64,000 nt of DNA. Origin: Clostridium porci. GTDB taxonomy: Bacteria > Bacillota > Clostridia > Lachnospirales > Lachnospiraceae. Shown here one piece after another: positions 25,998 through 35,016 of the stretch (positions within the stretch are counted from its first letter, which is position 1; each line of letters starts with the position of its first letter). The stretch is from assembly GCF_009696375.1 (NCBI RefSeq), contig NZ_VUMD01000002.1, positions 124,001 through 188,000 on the forward strand, read 5' to 3'. Made by a program: the position numbers and the translations under genes. The notes beneath the pieces are model-generated. The model saw only the letters and a program-made list of their open reading frames with translations, had not been told where the DNA came from and made no database searches.

Positions 25998-26888
25998 CTA
26001 GTAAAGGTAATAGGCCAGAGCTTCAACGATAGAAAAGCCGGCTTTTTTGTACAGGCACAGCGCCCCTTCATTGGTTTCTGAAACCTGAAGGAGTAGAGCT
26101 TTATAGCCTCTTGCTCCCAGCCATTGTGCAAGTTGGTTTAAGAATTGAAGGGCTAGACCCTGACGGCGGTATTCCGGCCGGGTTTCAAGTGCAAACAGGT
26201 ATACACTGCTTCCCTGAATCATAAGATGGCAGGTGACTGCCGGAGGCCCTAAAGCGGTGCTATTGGAATCAGCCTTTTGCGAAAGTATGCCGCAGGAAGA
26301 ATCAGAATTGCCATGCTTTGGTGGCGTGGGATAAGCTACATGCAGTGCTTTCGTCTGAAAGGAGGCGCCGGGCCATGCCCGCACGGTAACAGTCCCTTCT
26401 TCCATGGGATATTCCTCAAATGCGTCAGGCTCCCTATAAAATTGAAGCTCCATACAGCCGGTTCTATCCTGGAATCCAACGGAAGAGGAAAGGGGGAGAC
26501 GCATCAGATATTCGCTGTGAGAATAGGCAGCATTCAAATGCTTAAGTATGTTCAATGCCTGGGGACACCGTTTATCTGTTACAAAGGCCAGCACAGGCTC
26601 TCCGTTTTCCAGGCTGTAATCCCAGACCCGATCCAGAAGCTGCGAAAAATACCCTTTTCCCCGGCGATCCGGGCAGGTAAAGGCAGAACATTCCCATAAT
26701 CCTTTATCTATTTTACAGACAGCGAAATATGCAGCCACAGTCTTACATTCATCTTCAAGAATCCAGTATTCGTCGCCTTCCGCAGGGAAGGAGAGGGTAA
26801 GATTGTCAGACAGCCTGCACTGGTTGGTAAGATGGATCAGGGCCTGGGTCTCCCTTGGGGATAAGGTATGTGTATGACGAATGTACAT
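25998..26888 (-). CDS. GNAT-family N-acetyltransferase with two acetyltransferase-like halves
   Basis: A 296-residue cytoplasmic enzyme. The C-terminal half has the GNAT acetyl-CoA motif RPEYRRQGLALQFLNQL and a LQVSETNEGALCLYKKAGF motif B. The N-terminal half contains a similar but weaker CPDRRGKGYFSQLLD motif, suggesting a tandem GNAT arrangement. Substrate unknown. Transcribed toward relQ, away from lrgA. Confidence 0.85.
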   Translation of the reverse strand: MYIRHTHTLSPRETQALIHLTNQCRLSDNLTLSFPAEGDEYWILEDECKTVAAYFAVCKIDKGLWECSAFTCPDRRGKGYFSQLLDRVWDYSLENGEPVLAFVTDKRCPQALNILKHLNAAYSHSEYLMRLPLSSSVGFQDRTGCMELQFYREPDAFEEYPMEEGTVTVRAWPGASFQTKALHVAYPTPPKHGNSDSSCGILSQKADSNSTALGPPAVTCHLMIQGSSVYLFALETRPEYRRQGLALQFLNQLAQWLGARGYKALLLQVSETNEGALCLYKKAGFSIVEALAYYLY

Positions 26889-27295
26889 AGGTGAACCTCC
26901 GGGTTTTTACGTAAAAGAAATATTCATGCTTATGCGGTGCTGGATCTGAAGCAAGTATATCATAAGCATGGTCTGCAATCAATGCTGTACCGGCAGGAGC
27001 AAGACGGATTGTCTGTAGCTGAGGTCTGCAAAGGAAGGTCAGAAAAAACAGCATCCTTATTACGAAGGACATGGAAATGAATGGCTATTTGAGCGGATTG
27101 TATTTCTTATGTTTTTCGTGGCCTATGCCTTGAATCTGGAATTATGAGGTGGTAGAATATAGGCCGTGTGCAGGTCTCCTTCCAACAGCTTGCTGGGAAG
27201 GAGACCCTTTGCGGCAGCGCCTGATGGACATGAGAGCATGCTCCTTTGGCGTGCTGCCTGTGCAAATAACAGCAGCAGGAGGATAAAGGTACAGG
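26889..27295. other. Intergenic region between divergent GNAT and lrgA genes
   Basis: No gene is visible in 407 bases. It should hold the GNAT promoter (minus strand) and contains a plausible lrgA promoter at 27130-27158 and an 11-bp hairpin at 27173-27206, listed separately. Confidence 0.45.
27130..27206 (+). promoter_or_regulatory. Promoter and leader hairpin of lrgAB
   Basis: TTGAAT (27130-27135), 17 bases, TAGAAT (27153-27158) form a promoter. Just downstream, GGTCTCCTTCC (27173-27183) pairs perfectly with GGAAGGAGACC (27196-27206) and is followed by CTTT. The stem would form in the untranslated leader, 90 bases before lrgA, and could attenuate transcription. Confidence 0.55.
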
Positions 27296-27709
27296 ATGAA
27301 ATACGTAAAGCAGATAGGTGTTATTTTAGGAATTACTATGCTGGGAGAAGTGTTGTATGTGGTTCTGCCTCTGCCGGTACCGGCAGGGGTTTATGGGCTT
27401 TTTCTTATGCTGGGCGCTTTGATAAGCGGCTTAGTGAAGCTGGAGAGCGTGGAAGGAACGGGAAACTTCCTTCTTGATACGATGTCCATGATGTTTATAC
27501 CTGCAACGGTGGGCATCGTGGAAAGCTTTGGGGAAGTAAAGAAGGTGCTTGTTCCTTTTTTGGTAATTATAGCAGTTTCCACCATCCTGGTTATGATTGT
27601 TACAGGGAATATCGCTCAGTGGGTCATTGGCCGGAGCGGACAGGAAGAGGCTGCAAATGCCCTGGGAGTCCAGACCTTTAAAGCGTCAGAGGAAAAGGAG
27701 GGGATATAG
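27296..27709 (+). CDS. lrgA: LrgA/CidA-family holin-like protein
   Basis: A 137-residue membrane protein with four predicted segments and the family motif LPVPAGVYGLFLM. LrgA/CidA proteins form membrane pores linked to murein hydrolase control, programmed lysis and pyruvate transport. The gene for its usual partner LrgB starts one base after the stop. A long C-terminal tail (about 115-137) is hydrophilic. Confidence 0.88.
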   Translation: MKYVKQIGVILGITMLGEVLYVVLPLPVPAGVYGLFLMLGALISGLVKLESVEGTGNFLLDTMSMMFIPATVGIVESFGEVKKVLVPFLVIIAVSTILVMIVTGNIAQWVIGRSGQEEAANALGVQTFKASEEKEGI

Positions 27710-27710
27710 G

Positions 27711-28415
27711 ATGAGAGACAGTATCAGAGAAATACTTGGACAGTCACAGTATTTCGGCCTGGTCTTAAGCATAGGAGCCTATCTGTTTAGCTGCTGGCTG
27801 AAAAATAAAACAGGGCTTGCAGTTTTAAACCCGCTTTTAGTTGCTTCTGCATTGATTATTGGCTGTATTGTGGGAGTAGGAATGGATTATGAGACATATA
27901 ATAAGGGTGCGGGATATTTAAGCTGGCTTCTGACGCCGGCTACGGTCTGTCTGGCTATTCCTCTGTACAAGCAGCTTCATCTCCTAAAAAAGCATAAAGC
28001 TGCTGTAGCTGCTGGAATTGTCTCAGGGGTAGGAACCAGCGCTGTAAGTATTTTTCTTATGTGCCGGGTTCTGGGAATGAGCCATACTCAATATGTAACG
28101 TTGCTGCCCAAGTCCATTACAACGGCAATCGGTATGGGGGTAAGCCAGGAGGCAGGAGGAATTGTTACACTGACGGTTGTGAGCATTATCCTCACAGGGG
28201 TGATTGGAAATATGGCGGGGGAGGCAATCATGAAGCGCTTTCATATCTGCCATCCGGTGGCAAAGGGCCTGGCTCTGGGCACCAGCGCCCATGCGGTAGG
28301 AACTGCAAAGGCGCTGGAGATGGGGGAAATAGAGGGAGCCATGAGCAGCCTTTCCATTGCAGTGGCAGGCCTTATGACTGTTATTGTAGTGCCCATAGCG
28401 GCAGGATGGCTATAG
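27711..28415 (+). CDS. lrgB: LrgB-family membrane protein
   Basis: A 234-residue membrane protein with six to eight segments and the family landmarks NPLL, GVGTSAVSIF, LLPKSITTAIGM and GLALGTSAHAVGTAKALEMGE. The ATG at 27711 is chosen because AAGGAGGGG lies upstream and it directly follows lrgA; an earlier in-frame start at 27597 is inside lrgA. Acts with LrgA. Confidence 0.93.
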   Translation: MRDSIREILGQSQYFGLVLSIGAYLFSCWLKNKTGLAVLNPLLVASALIIGCIVGVGMDYETYNKGAGYLSWLLTPATVCLAIPLYKQLHLLKKHKAAVAAGIVSGVGTSAVSIFLMCRVLGMSHTQYVTLLPKSITTAIGMGVSQEAGGIVTLTVVSIILTGVIGNMAGEAIMKRFHICHPVAKGLALGTSAHAVGTAKALEMGEIEGAMSSLSIAVAGLMTVIVVPIAAGWL

Positions 28416-28444
28416 AGGCTTCGAAGATGAAAGGAGTTGTAAGT

Positions 28445-30241
28445 ATGGTGAAACGAAAGGATGCAGCTGAAAAGGACACCTGGAGGCTGGAGGATATGGT
28501 TGCTGATGATGGAACCTGGGAGCGGCTGTTTAGGGAAGCCTCGGAGAAGGTATCTGGGTTTGAGAAATATAAGGAAAGGCTGAAGGAATCCCCGGATACG
28601 CTCTATTGCTGTCTTTTGATGGAGGATGAGCTGTCAAAAAATATAGAGCTTCTCTATGTATATGCCAGGATGCGTTCGGACGAGGATACGGCGGATCAGA
28701 AGTACCAGGATATGTTTTCAAGAGCTCAGTCTCTTTCCTTTCTATGGGCAGAGCGTTCTTCCTTTCTTATACCAGAAATTCTGGCAATGGATTCAGCGGT
28801 TTTGGAAGAGTATAGAAGCTCCGGCAACGGAATCAGCCATTTTGACCGTGTATTTGAGCAAATTCTGGCAAAACGCAGCCATACGCTTTCAAAAGAGATG
28901 GAGGAGCTATTGGCTCAATCCTATGAGGCGACCCAGGGGGCCAGTCAGATATTTACCATGTTTAACAATGCGGATATAAAATTCCCGGTGATTACAGGGG
29001 AGCATGGAGAAGCGCTTCCAATTACCCACGGCAGCTATAGTTCCCTTATGGAGAATCAGGATCGGAGAATCCGAAGGGACGCTTTTGAGGGGCTGTACCA
29101 GGTGTATAAGCAGTATTCCAACACATTGGCGGCTGCCTTTGCTGCCAATATAAAGCAGGCAGTATTTTATGCCAAAGCGAAAAAATATGCTTCCAGCAGG
29201 CAGTATTACCTGGCGGAAAATGAAGTTCCAGAGGCTGTATACGATAATCTGGTTCAGACTGTGAGAGAAAATCTTCACCTTCTTCACAGATATACAGGAA
29301 TTAGAAAGCGGGTTCTGGGGGTAGATGAGCTTCACATGTATGATCTGTATGTGCCTATGGTGGCGGCAGTGGATCGGCATTATACCTTTGACGAGGCAAA
29401 GGAGATAGTGAAGAAGGGACTTGAGCCCTTAGGCAGTGAATATTTGCAGCTCTTGCAGGAGGGCTTTGACAACCGCTGGATCGATGTGTACGAAAATGAA
29501 GGAAAGCGCAGCGGAGCCTATTCCTGGGGGGCCTACGGAAGCCATCCCTATGTTCTGCTGAATTTTCATGGCACCTTAAATGATGTATTCACTCTTGCCC
29601 ATGAGATGGGGCACTCCCTCCATTCCTGGTATTCGGATCACAATCAGCCCTTTACCTATGCCGGATATAAGATTTTTGTGGCAGAGGTTGCTTCTACCTG
29701 CAATGAGGCTCTGCTGATCCGCCATTTGTTAAAGAACCCGTCGGGATCTGAGGAAAAGGCGTATCTGCTGAACCATTTCCTGGAAAGCTTTCGTGGAACT
29801 TTGTTCAGGCAGACTATGTTTGCGGAGTTTGAATATATGGCTCACATAAAGGGCGCAGAGGGTGAAAGTCTGACTGCTCAACGGCTGTGTCAGCTCTACC
29901 GCCAGCTGAATGAGGAGTATTTTGGGCCGGAAATGACGGTGGATAACCAGATTGACTATGAGTGGGAGCGGATACCTCATTTCTATACGCCTTTTTATGT
30001 GTATCAGTATGCCACAGGGTTCTCAGCGGCTGTAGCAATCAGCAGTAAAATTATAAGGGGAGAGGAAGGAGCGCTGGAGGGCTATAAGAAGTTTTTAAGG
30101 GGGGGATGCTCCATGAAGCCAATCGAGCTTTTGCGGCTTTGCGGTGTGGATATGTCCTCACCGGAGCCGGTGAGGGAAGCCTTGACCTTTTTCGGAGCGC
30201 TTTTAGATGAATTTGAGAAATGCTGGCAGCAAAGACCATAG
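28445..30241 (+). CDS. pepF: Oligoendopeptidase F (M3 family zinc peptidase)
   Basis: A 598-residue cytoplasmic peptidase with the zinc site HEMGH (about residues 389-393) followed by SLHSWYS, and the distal ligand region AEVASTCNEALL. The ATG at 28445 follows AAAGGAG; the frame is open back to 28061 inside lrgB, but that extension has no family match and a length of about 600 is normal for PepF. It cleaves short peptides for recycling. Follows lrgB by 29 bases. Confidence 0.93.
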   Translation: MVKRKDAAEKDTWRLEDMVADDGTWERLFREASEKVSGFEKYKERLKESPDTLYCCLLMEDELSKNIELLYVYARMRSDEDTADQKYQDMFSRAQSLSFLWAERSSFLIPEILAMDSAVLEEYRSSGNGISHFDRVFEQILAKRSHTLSKEMEELLAQSYEATQGASQIFTMFNNADIKFPVITGEHGEALPITHGSYSSLMENQDRRIRRDAFEGLYQVYKQYSNTLAAAFAANIKQAVFYAKAKKYASSRQYYLAENEVPEAVYDNLVQTVRENLHLLHRYTGIRKRVLGVDELHMYDLYVPMVAAVDRHYTFDEAKEIVKKGLEPLGSEYLQLLQEGFDNRWIDVYENEGKRSGAYSWGAYGSHPYVLLNFHGTLNDVFTLAHEMGHSLHSWYSDHNQPFTYAGYKIFVAEVASTCNEALLIRHLLKNPSGSEEKAYLLNHFLESFRGTLFRQTMFAEFEYMAHIKGAEGESLTAQRLCQLYRQLNEEYFGPEMTVDNQIDYEWERIPHFYTPFYVYQYATGFSAAVAISSKIIRGEEGALEGYKKFLRGGCSMKPIELLRLCGVDMSSPEPVREALTFFGALLDEFEKCWQQRP

Positions 30242-30249
30242 GGGGATTT

Positions 30250-31641
30250 ATGACTGAAAGCACAGCTGGAATACCTGCTTGTGAGGAGAGGATTAAAAAA
30301 AGAGCAGATTTAACAGAGGGAAGGCCTGGAAGAAGCCTTCTCCTTTTTGCTATTCCCATGATTCTTGGTAATTTGTTCCAGCAGTTTTACAATATGGCAG
30401 ATTCCATGATTGTGGGTAATTTTGTGGGGGAGGAAGCCCTGGCAGCTGTAGGGGCTTCCTATGCCTTGACCAATGTGTTTATTATGATAGCCATTGGGGG
30501 AGGTAACGGTGCGTCGGTACTGACCTCCCAGTATCTGGGAGCCAGACAGCATGGAAGGATGAAAACCTCCATTTCTACCGCTCTTATAACCTTTTTCTGC
30601 CTAAGCATCCTGCTGGGAAGCCTGGGTTTTTTACTAAATGGCTGGATTTTAAAAACTCTGGGTACTCCCTCAAATGTGCTGGGACAAGCCCGGCTGTATT
30701 TGGGAATCTATTTTCTGGGACTCCCCTTCCTGTTTATGTATAATGTACTTGCCTCAGTTTTTAATGCTCTGGGGGATTCCAGGACGCCCTTGTATCTGCT
30801 GATATTTTCATCGGTTCTCAATGTGATTTTGGATATTCTCTCTGTCGCCTGGCTGGGAATGGGAGTGGATGGCGTAGCCGCTGCGACCGTAATGGCCCAG
30901 GGGGTGCCGGCTTTGATTTCTTTTTGTATTCTGCTTAGAAAGCTGAAAGGATATGAGACAAGTCCCCAAGATCGTTTTCAGATTTACGACATGAGGATGC
31001 TGCTGGGCGGCGCTAAAATTGCGGTGCCTTCGATTCTTCAGCAGTCCATCGTGTCCATTGGAATGCTTTTAGTACAGTCTGTGGTAAATCGTTTCGGCTC
31101 AGGCGCACTGGCAGGCTATTCTGCAGGAAGCCGAATCGAATCCATCTGTATTGTGCCTATGATTGCCACAGGAAATGCTATGGCTACCTTTACAGCTCAG
31201 AATATGGGAGCGGGAAAGATGGAGCGGGTAAAGGCTGGATACCGGGCCAGCTACAGGATTGTGGCAGGTTTTGGCCTCTTGACGGCTGCTGCCGTTGGAT
31301 TCTTTAACGGGCCTATGATAGCTGCCTTTCTGGGCGGAGAGATAAGTCCCGATGCCTATAGGGTAGGTACGGGCTATCTATCCTTTGTGGCCTGGTTTAT
31401 AATTTTTATGGGACTGAAGGCATCTGCGGACGGAGTACTGAGAGGCGCCGGAGATGTGCTGGTGTTTACTCTTGCAAACCTGGTGAACCTAGGAATTCGG
31501 GTGTATGTGGCCTTTCACTTTGCGCCTGTATGGGGGGTGGCGGCTGTATGGTATGCGGTACCAATGGGGTGGATAGCTAACTATGTGATATCATGTTCCA
31601 GATACCTTTCAGGAAGCTGGAGGACGAAAAAGGTTATCTGA
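30250..31641 (+). CDS. MATE-family multidrug efflux transporter
   Basis: A 463-residue membrane protein with twelve predicted segments in two homologous halves; typical motifs are LLFAIPMILGNLFQQFYNMADSMIVG near the start and GFGLLTA in the second half. The ATG at 30250 has AGGGGG upstream; an in-frame start at 30220 lies within pepF. Sodium or proton-driven drug export is expected; the substrate is unknown. Confidence 0.92.
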   Translation: MTESTAGIPACEERIKKRADLTEGRPGRSLLLFAIPMILGNLFQQFYNMADSMIVGNFVGEEALAAVGASYALTNVFIMIAIGGGNGASVLTSQYLGARQHGRMKTSISTALITFFCLSILLGSLGFLLNGWILKTLGTPSNVLGQARLYLGIYFLGLPFLFMYNVLASVFNALGDSRTPLYLLIFSSVLNVILDILSVAWLGMGVDGVAAATVMAQGVPALISFCILLRKLKGYETSPQDRFQIYDMRMLLGGAKIAVPSILQQSIVSIGMLLVQSVVNRFGSGALAGYSAGSRIESICIVPMIATGNAMATFTAQNMGAGKMERVKAGYRASYRIVAGFGLLTAAAVGFFNGPMIAAFLGGEISPDAYRVGTGYLSFVAWFIIFMGLKASADGVLRGAGDVLVFTLANLVNLGIRVYVAFHFAPVWGVAAVWYAVPMGWIANYVISCSRYLSGSWRTKKVI

Positions 31642-31689
31642 ATGGGAGGATACAAAAAGGAGGATTTTTGGACAAACACATTCAGATAA
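31634..31689. repeat. 10-bp inverted repeat between convergent genes
   Basis: TTATCTGAAT (31634-31643) and ATTCAGATAA (31680-31689) are perfect complements. They overlap the stop codons of the MATE gene and of the convergent phospholipase D-like gene, so one hairpin could end both transcripts or protect both 3' ends. Confidence 0.5.
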
Positions 31690-33178
31690 GGAAGCGGAAG
31701 GGCTGCATCACAAAGCCTACAATGCTCCAGGCAATTCTCTTGTAAAGGGGAACGGGGGCGACGGTGACGTGCTCCGGTATCTCATAGGAGCCGTCTGCCA
31801 GAAGCCGGCGGCAGTCAGCCTGATAGGAATCCATGTAGCCGGAAAGCTCCTTTGTCAGCTGAGGGCTTTGAATTACAAGCATCAGCTCTGTATCCAGGTA
31901 GGTGCTGCGCAGGTCAAAATTGTAGGAGCCCACGGCGCAGAGCTCGTCGTCAATAACGACCGATTTTCCATGATAGGAAAGGCCTCCGTCGTATTCGTAG
32001 ATGGTCATGCCGGTGCGGATAAATTGCTTCTTGTGTCTGGGATAGTCGCTGGAAGCAAAAAAGTTGTCGCCGTTTTCTACGGAATTGAGCATCATAGTGA
32101 CTGGAACTCTGGCTGCAACTTCGGTCATGGTACGGTACATATCATCATTAAATACTGCGTAGGGGGTGTGAATGGTCACATCCTTTTTTGCGTTTTTCAT
32201 CAGATGGGTCAGGGTGTAGAATACCACGGGCTCCTTGCTATAGATGGTGGTGGGGTTGGAGACCAGAGTAATTTTGCCGGTGGGAACAGTGTGCGTCTGG
32301 TAATAGGACAGGGCGCTGGAGCCGTTCAGTTCCGGCTTCTGTTCTTCTGGTGTCTGGCAATTAACACAGGACAGAAGTGTTGGATAGCTGGCGGCCAGAT
32401 CCTCGTAGCGTGCTTCCAACAGGCTGATATAGCTTGCGATAGAAGTTTGTTGGGCCAGAGCTTCACGATCGTGGAACAGGGAGGTAATCTTTAGATTCCA
32501 TACCTGATTAAAATAGGACTCCACCTGGTAGAGGGAGCTTTGTTTTCCTTTTTCTGTTCCGTGGGCTGTGTTATAGACTAAAACCTCCCGGTCATGGCTT
32601 CGGGAATTGGTGGGATAGGAGCCAATAAAATAATCGAAGGTGTTGCGTCCCCCCAGGATATATCCATAATCGTCTACAATAACATATTTATCGTGCATCC
32701 GTCCCTGGCTGGTCCAGGGTGTCAGAAGGTTCATTTTGTTATAAATTTTGATTTCCACATTGGGGTGGCTGGAAAGGGCGTAAAAGAGCTTATTGGGTTC
32801 CATGCGTACCAGCCCGGAAAAGCCGTCCACTAAAATCTGTACCTTTACTCCCTCCTGGGCCTTATGGAGAAGCACCGACATAATATCCCTGGGACTTTCC
32901 CCATCCCGGAAATCGAAGGTAGACAAAATAATCCGCTTCCTGGCCAGGCTCATGAGACGCATACGCTCATCCCAGGCGCTCTGGTTAGTTTCCAGAAGCA
33001 TAGCCCGATCGCAGCTTGGTTCATCCTGATAGAAATCTGCTGTTTGGATAGCTTCTTTTGTATCTTCGGCAACAGATTTAGAGCGGAAGAAGGGCGCAGC
33101 TGCTCCGGCCACGAGATAAAGAAAGAAAGCCAGCAAAAGGTAGGCAGCCAGGTGCTTTTTGAGCCAGGAACTAATCAT
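31682..33178 (-). CDS. Phospholipase D-like protein (cardiolipin synthase superfamily)
   Basis: A 498-residue protein with one N-terminal membrane anchor (about residues 9-28) and two HKD active-site motifs: HDKYVIVDD with GGRN (about residue 161) and HGKSVVIDD with GSYNFD (about residue 397). Both His/Lys/Asp triads are intact, so catalysis is expected. Unlike classical cardiolipin synthases it has one, not two, membrane segments, and resembles phosphatidylserine/cardiolipin synthase-like proteins of unknown role. Faces outward or is membrane-associated. Confidence 0.88.
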   Translation of the reverse strand: MISSWLKKHLAAYLLLAFFLYLVAGAAAPFFRSKSVAEDTKEAIQTADFYQDEPSCDRAMLLETNQSAWDERMRLMSLARKRIILSTFDFRDGESPRDIMSVLLHKAQEGVKVQILVDGFSGLVRMEPNKLFYALSSHPNVEIKIYNKMNLLTPWTSQGRMHDKYVIVDDYGYILGGRNTFDYFIGSYPTNSRSHDREVLVYNTAHGTEKGKQSSLYQVESYFNQVWNLKITSLFHDREALAQQTSIASYISLLEARYEDLAASYPTLLSCVNCQTPEEQKPELNGSSALSYYQTHTVPTGKITLVSNPTTIYSKEPVVFYTLTHLMKNAKKDVTIHTPYAVFNDDMYRTMTEVAARVPVTMMLNSVENGDNFFASSDYPRHKKQFIRTGMTIYEYDGGLSYHGKSVVIDDELCAVGSYNFDLRSTYLDTELMLVIQSPQLTKELSGYMDSYQADCRRLLADGSYEIPEHVTVAPVPLYKRIAWSIVGFVMQPFRFLI

Positions 33179-33501
33179 AAAAAACTCCTTTTACATAGTT
33201 TTAAAAGATAATGAAGCTACTATACTAAGAATCAGACTGAAAGTCAATGCGTAAGTTAAGGGAAGGGTTTCATATTGGAAGAGCTTTCTTTGAGACTGAT
33301 GAAAAACTTGACAGGGGGAACCGAAGAAAGCAGAAGGAGAAGTTAATAATAAGTGAATTTTTAAGACAAATTAAAAAAGATAGATTAGTATTGGGATAAT
33401 CCTAGTAATTATCAGGAAATAGATGTATAATAATATTAATAAAGTAATATTTATAACTTTCAAAAAGAATTGATGGGATAATTTTGAAAGGAGGTATGAT
33501 T
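33179..33501. other. Divergent promoter region between PLD-like and Sir2-like genes
   Basis: No gene is visible in 323 bases. The right part is very AT-rich. TATAAT at 33426-33431 is a likely -10 box for the Sir2-like gene, but its -35 is weak. Confidence 0.45.
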
Positions 33502-34269
33502 ATGTGCCACAAGATAGAACAGCTGAGAAGGATACTGGATAACAGCAAATATACGGTGGCTCTCTGCGGATCAGGGATGATGGAAGAGGGCGGCTTTATA
33601 GGAATTAAAAAGCAGGATAAGGCCTATGATATAGAAAGCCGGTATGGTTACTGCGTGGAAGAAATGTATTCCAGCGCTTTCTACAACACCCGTCCGGAAC
33701 AGTTTTTTGAATTTTATAAAAAGGAAATGCTGCTCCGTGCTCCAAAGGATACAGCCACAGGTCCGGCTTTGGCTGCTATGGAGCAGGCAGGAAGACTTCA
33801 GTGCGTGATTGACAGCAATATCTATGATAAAGCCCACAGAGGCGGCTGCCGCCGTGTGATCAATCTCCATGGCTCCATTTATGAGAATCAATGTCCCAGA
33901 TGTAAGAAGAAATATTCTCTCGCATATATACTGGACGCGAAACGGGTACCGCTCTGTGATGAATGTAACGTTCCGGTGCGTCCTATGATATCTCTTATCG
34001 GAGAGATGGTAGACAGTCAGAATATGACTCAAACTACGGAGGAGATAACCAAGTCGGACACTCTGCTTCTTCTGGGAACCACCATGGCTTCTGAGGTGTT
34101 TCGGCAATATATTAAGTATTTTTCAGGGAGAAGCCTGGTGATCATCCACAAGGCGCCTCATTATTCAGATAAGGAAGCCACCATGGTAATTCTGGATCAT
34201 CCTATGAATGTGCTTCCTCTTCTGGGATATGAGGAAAAGAAACAGGCAGAATCAAACGCATCCAGCTAA
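33502..34269 (+). CDS. Divergent Sir2-family (sirtuin-like) protein
   Basis: A 255-residue protein. The ATG at 33502 follows AAAGGAGG by seven bases; earlier in-frame starts overlap that site. The sirtuin landmarks LHGS (catalytic His, about residue 123), a Cys4 zinc site (CPRC and CDEC, about 132-154) and LGTTMASEV are present. However the NAD-binding GAGxSxxSGIPxFR loop is replaced by CGSGMMEEGGFIGI, and the usual QNxDxLH is SNIYDKAH. It may be a deacylase with changed specificity or a non-enzymatic NAD-derived-metabolite binder. Confidence 0.82.
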   Translation: MCHKIEQLRRILDNSKYTVALCGSGMMEEGGFIGIKKQDKAYDIESRYGYCVEEMYSSAFYNTRPEQFFEFYKKEMLLRAPKDTATGPALAAMEQAGRLQCVIDSNIYDKAHRGGCRRVINLHGSIYENQCPRCKKKYSLAYILDAKRVPLCDECNVPVRPMISLIGEMVDSQNMTQTTEEITKSDTLLLLGTTMASEVFRQYIKYFSGRSLVIIHKAPHYSDKEATMVILDHPMNVLPLLGYEEKKQAESNASS

Positions 34270-34277
34270 AAAAAGGC

Positions 34278-34308
34278 GAGTTCAGAAGCCGGAGGGGCTG
34301 AACTCTTT
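34278..34308 (+). terminator. Hairpin after the Sir2-like gene
   Basis: GAGTTCAG (34278-34285) pairs with CTGAACTC (34298-34305), followed by TTT only. A weak terminator. Confidence 0.5.
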
Positions 34309-34330
34309 ACGAAAATAAGATACAAAAAAC

Positions 34331-34365
34331 ACGGTTCCAGTAGCTATGAACGTCACTGGAACCGT
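34331..34365. terminator. Bidirectional terminator between convergent sir2-like and hsp20 genes
   Basis: An 11-base-pair perfect stem, ACGGTTCCAGT with ACTGGAACCGT. The minus-strand exit has a T6 tract (plus-strand AAAAAA at 34323-34328), so it mainly serves hsp20; the plus-strand exit is T-poor. Confidence 0.75.
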
Positions 34366-34472
34366 ATTCGTTTGTTTCAAAGGGGCTGATTTGTGTTTAG
34401 ATTGCTAGTTCAGTTCTATTGTGCAATATCCCCATAACGATAGCTAAAAGGGGTGGGGAAGCAGCGCCAGGC

Positions 34473-34916
34473 TTATTGGATTTCAATGTATTTTGGAGCT
34501 TCCTCAGCTTTTGGCGTATCCTTGGGAACCTGGAGCTTTAAAACGCCGTTTTCAAAGCCGGCCCGGATATCCTCTTGCCTGGTGTGTTCGCCTACAAAAA
34601 AGGTTCTCTTGCAGGAGCTGGTGTAACGTTCCTTACGGATAACAGTGCCATGACCGTCGGTATTCTCGTTAGAAGCTGAAGTTTCGGCGGAAATCGTAAG
34701 ATAACCGTCCTTTAGCTCAGCCTTGATATCTTCCTTCTTAAAGCCCGGCAGTTCAATTTCCAGCAGGTAGTTTCCGTCTCTCTCGGTAATATCGGTACGC
34801 ATTACCGGAAGCTTTCTGCTGTCTTCAGATTTTTCAGAGGTCCCTGTGAAAAAGGGATCATTAAAAAATTCATCAAATAAATTAAGTCCATAGTTTCTTC
34901 TGGGTATTAACATCAT
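34473..34916 (-). CDS. Hsp20/alpha-crystallin small heat-shock protein
   Basis: A 147-residue ATP-independent chaperone that holds unfolding proteins. It starts MMLIPRRNYGLNLFDEFF, a common Clostridia form, and has the alpha-crystallin domain (about residues 38-130) with ELPGFKKEDIKAEL and the GVLKLQVPK signature. AAGGAGG lies eight bases before the ATG. The C-terminal IxI-type motif for oligomer contacts may be YIEIQ. It lies under a CIRCE operator, so HrcA represses it. Confidence 0.94.
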   Translation of the reverse strand: MMLIPRRNYGLNLFDEFFNDPFFTGTSEKSEDSRKLPVMRTDITERDGNYLLEIELPGFKKEDIKAELKDGYLTISAETSASNENTDGHGTVIRKERYTSSCKRTFFVGEHTRQEDIRAGFENGVLKLQVPKDTPKAEEAPKYIEIQ

Positions 34917-34974
34917 AGTTGTATCCTCCTTACATTGATATAACTGTTTGTCTTGTTTTATTTGTTATATTTGT

Positions 34975-35016
34975 ATTATAACATAATTATTAGCACTGTC
35001 AAGAGGTGAGTGCTAA
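34975..35016 (-). promoter_or_regulatory. Heat-shock promoter with CIRCE (HrcA) operator for hsp20
   Basis: On the minus strand TTGACA (plus 34997-35002), 16 bases, TATAAT (plus 34975-34980). The CIRCE element TTAGCACTG-N9-GAGTGCTAA spans plus 34990-35016, one mismatch from consensus, and covers the -35 box, so HrcA binding would block the promoter. Confidence 0.93.

Noticed and set aside
27166-27477. Plus-strand open frame over the start of lrgA
   Set aside because: Different frame from lrgA, runs through the leader hairpin; lrgA itself has clear family features.
28061-28444. N-terminal extension of pepF back into lrgB
   Set aside because: The Gly/His-rich extension is out-of-frame lrgB sequence; the ATG at 28445 has a good ribosome-binding site and gives normal PepF length.
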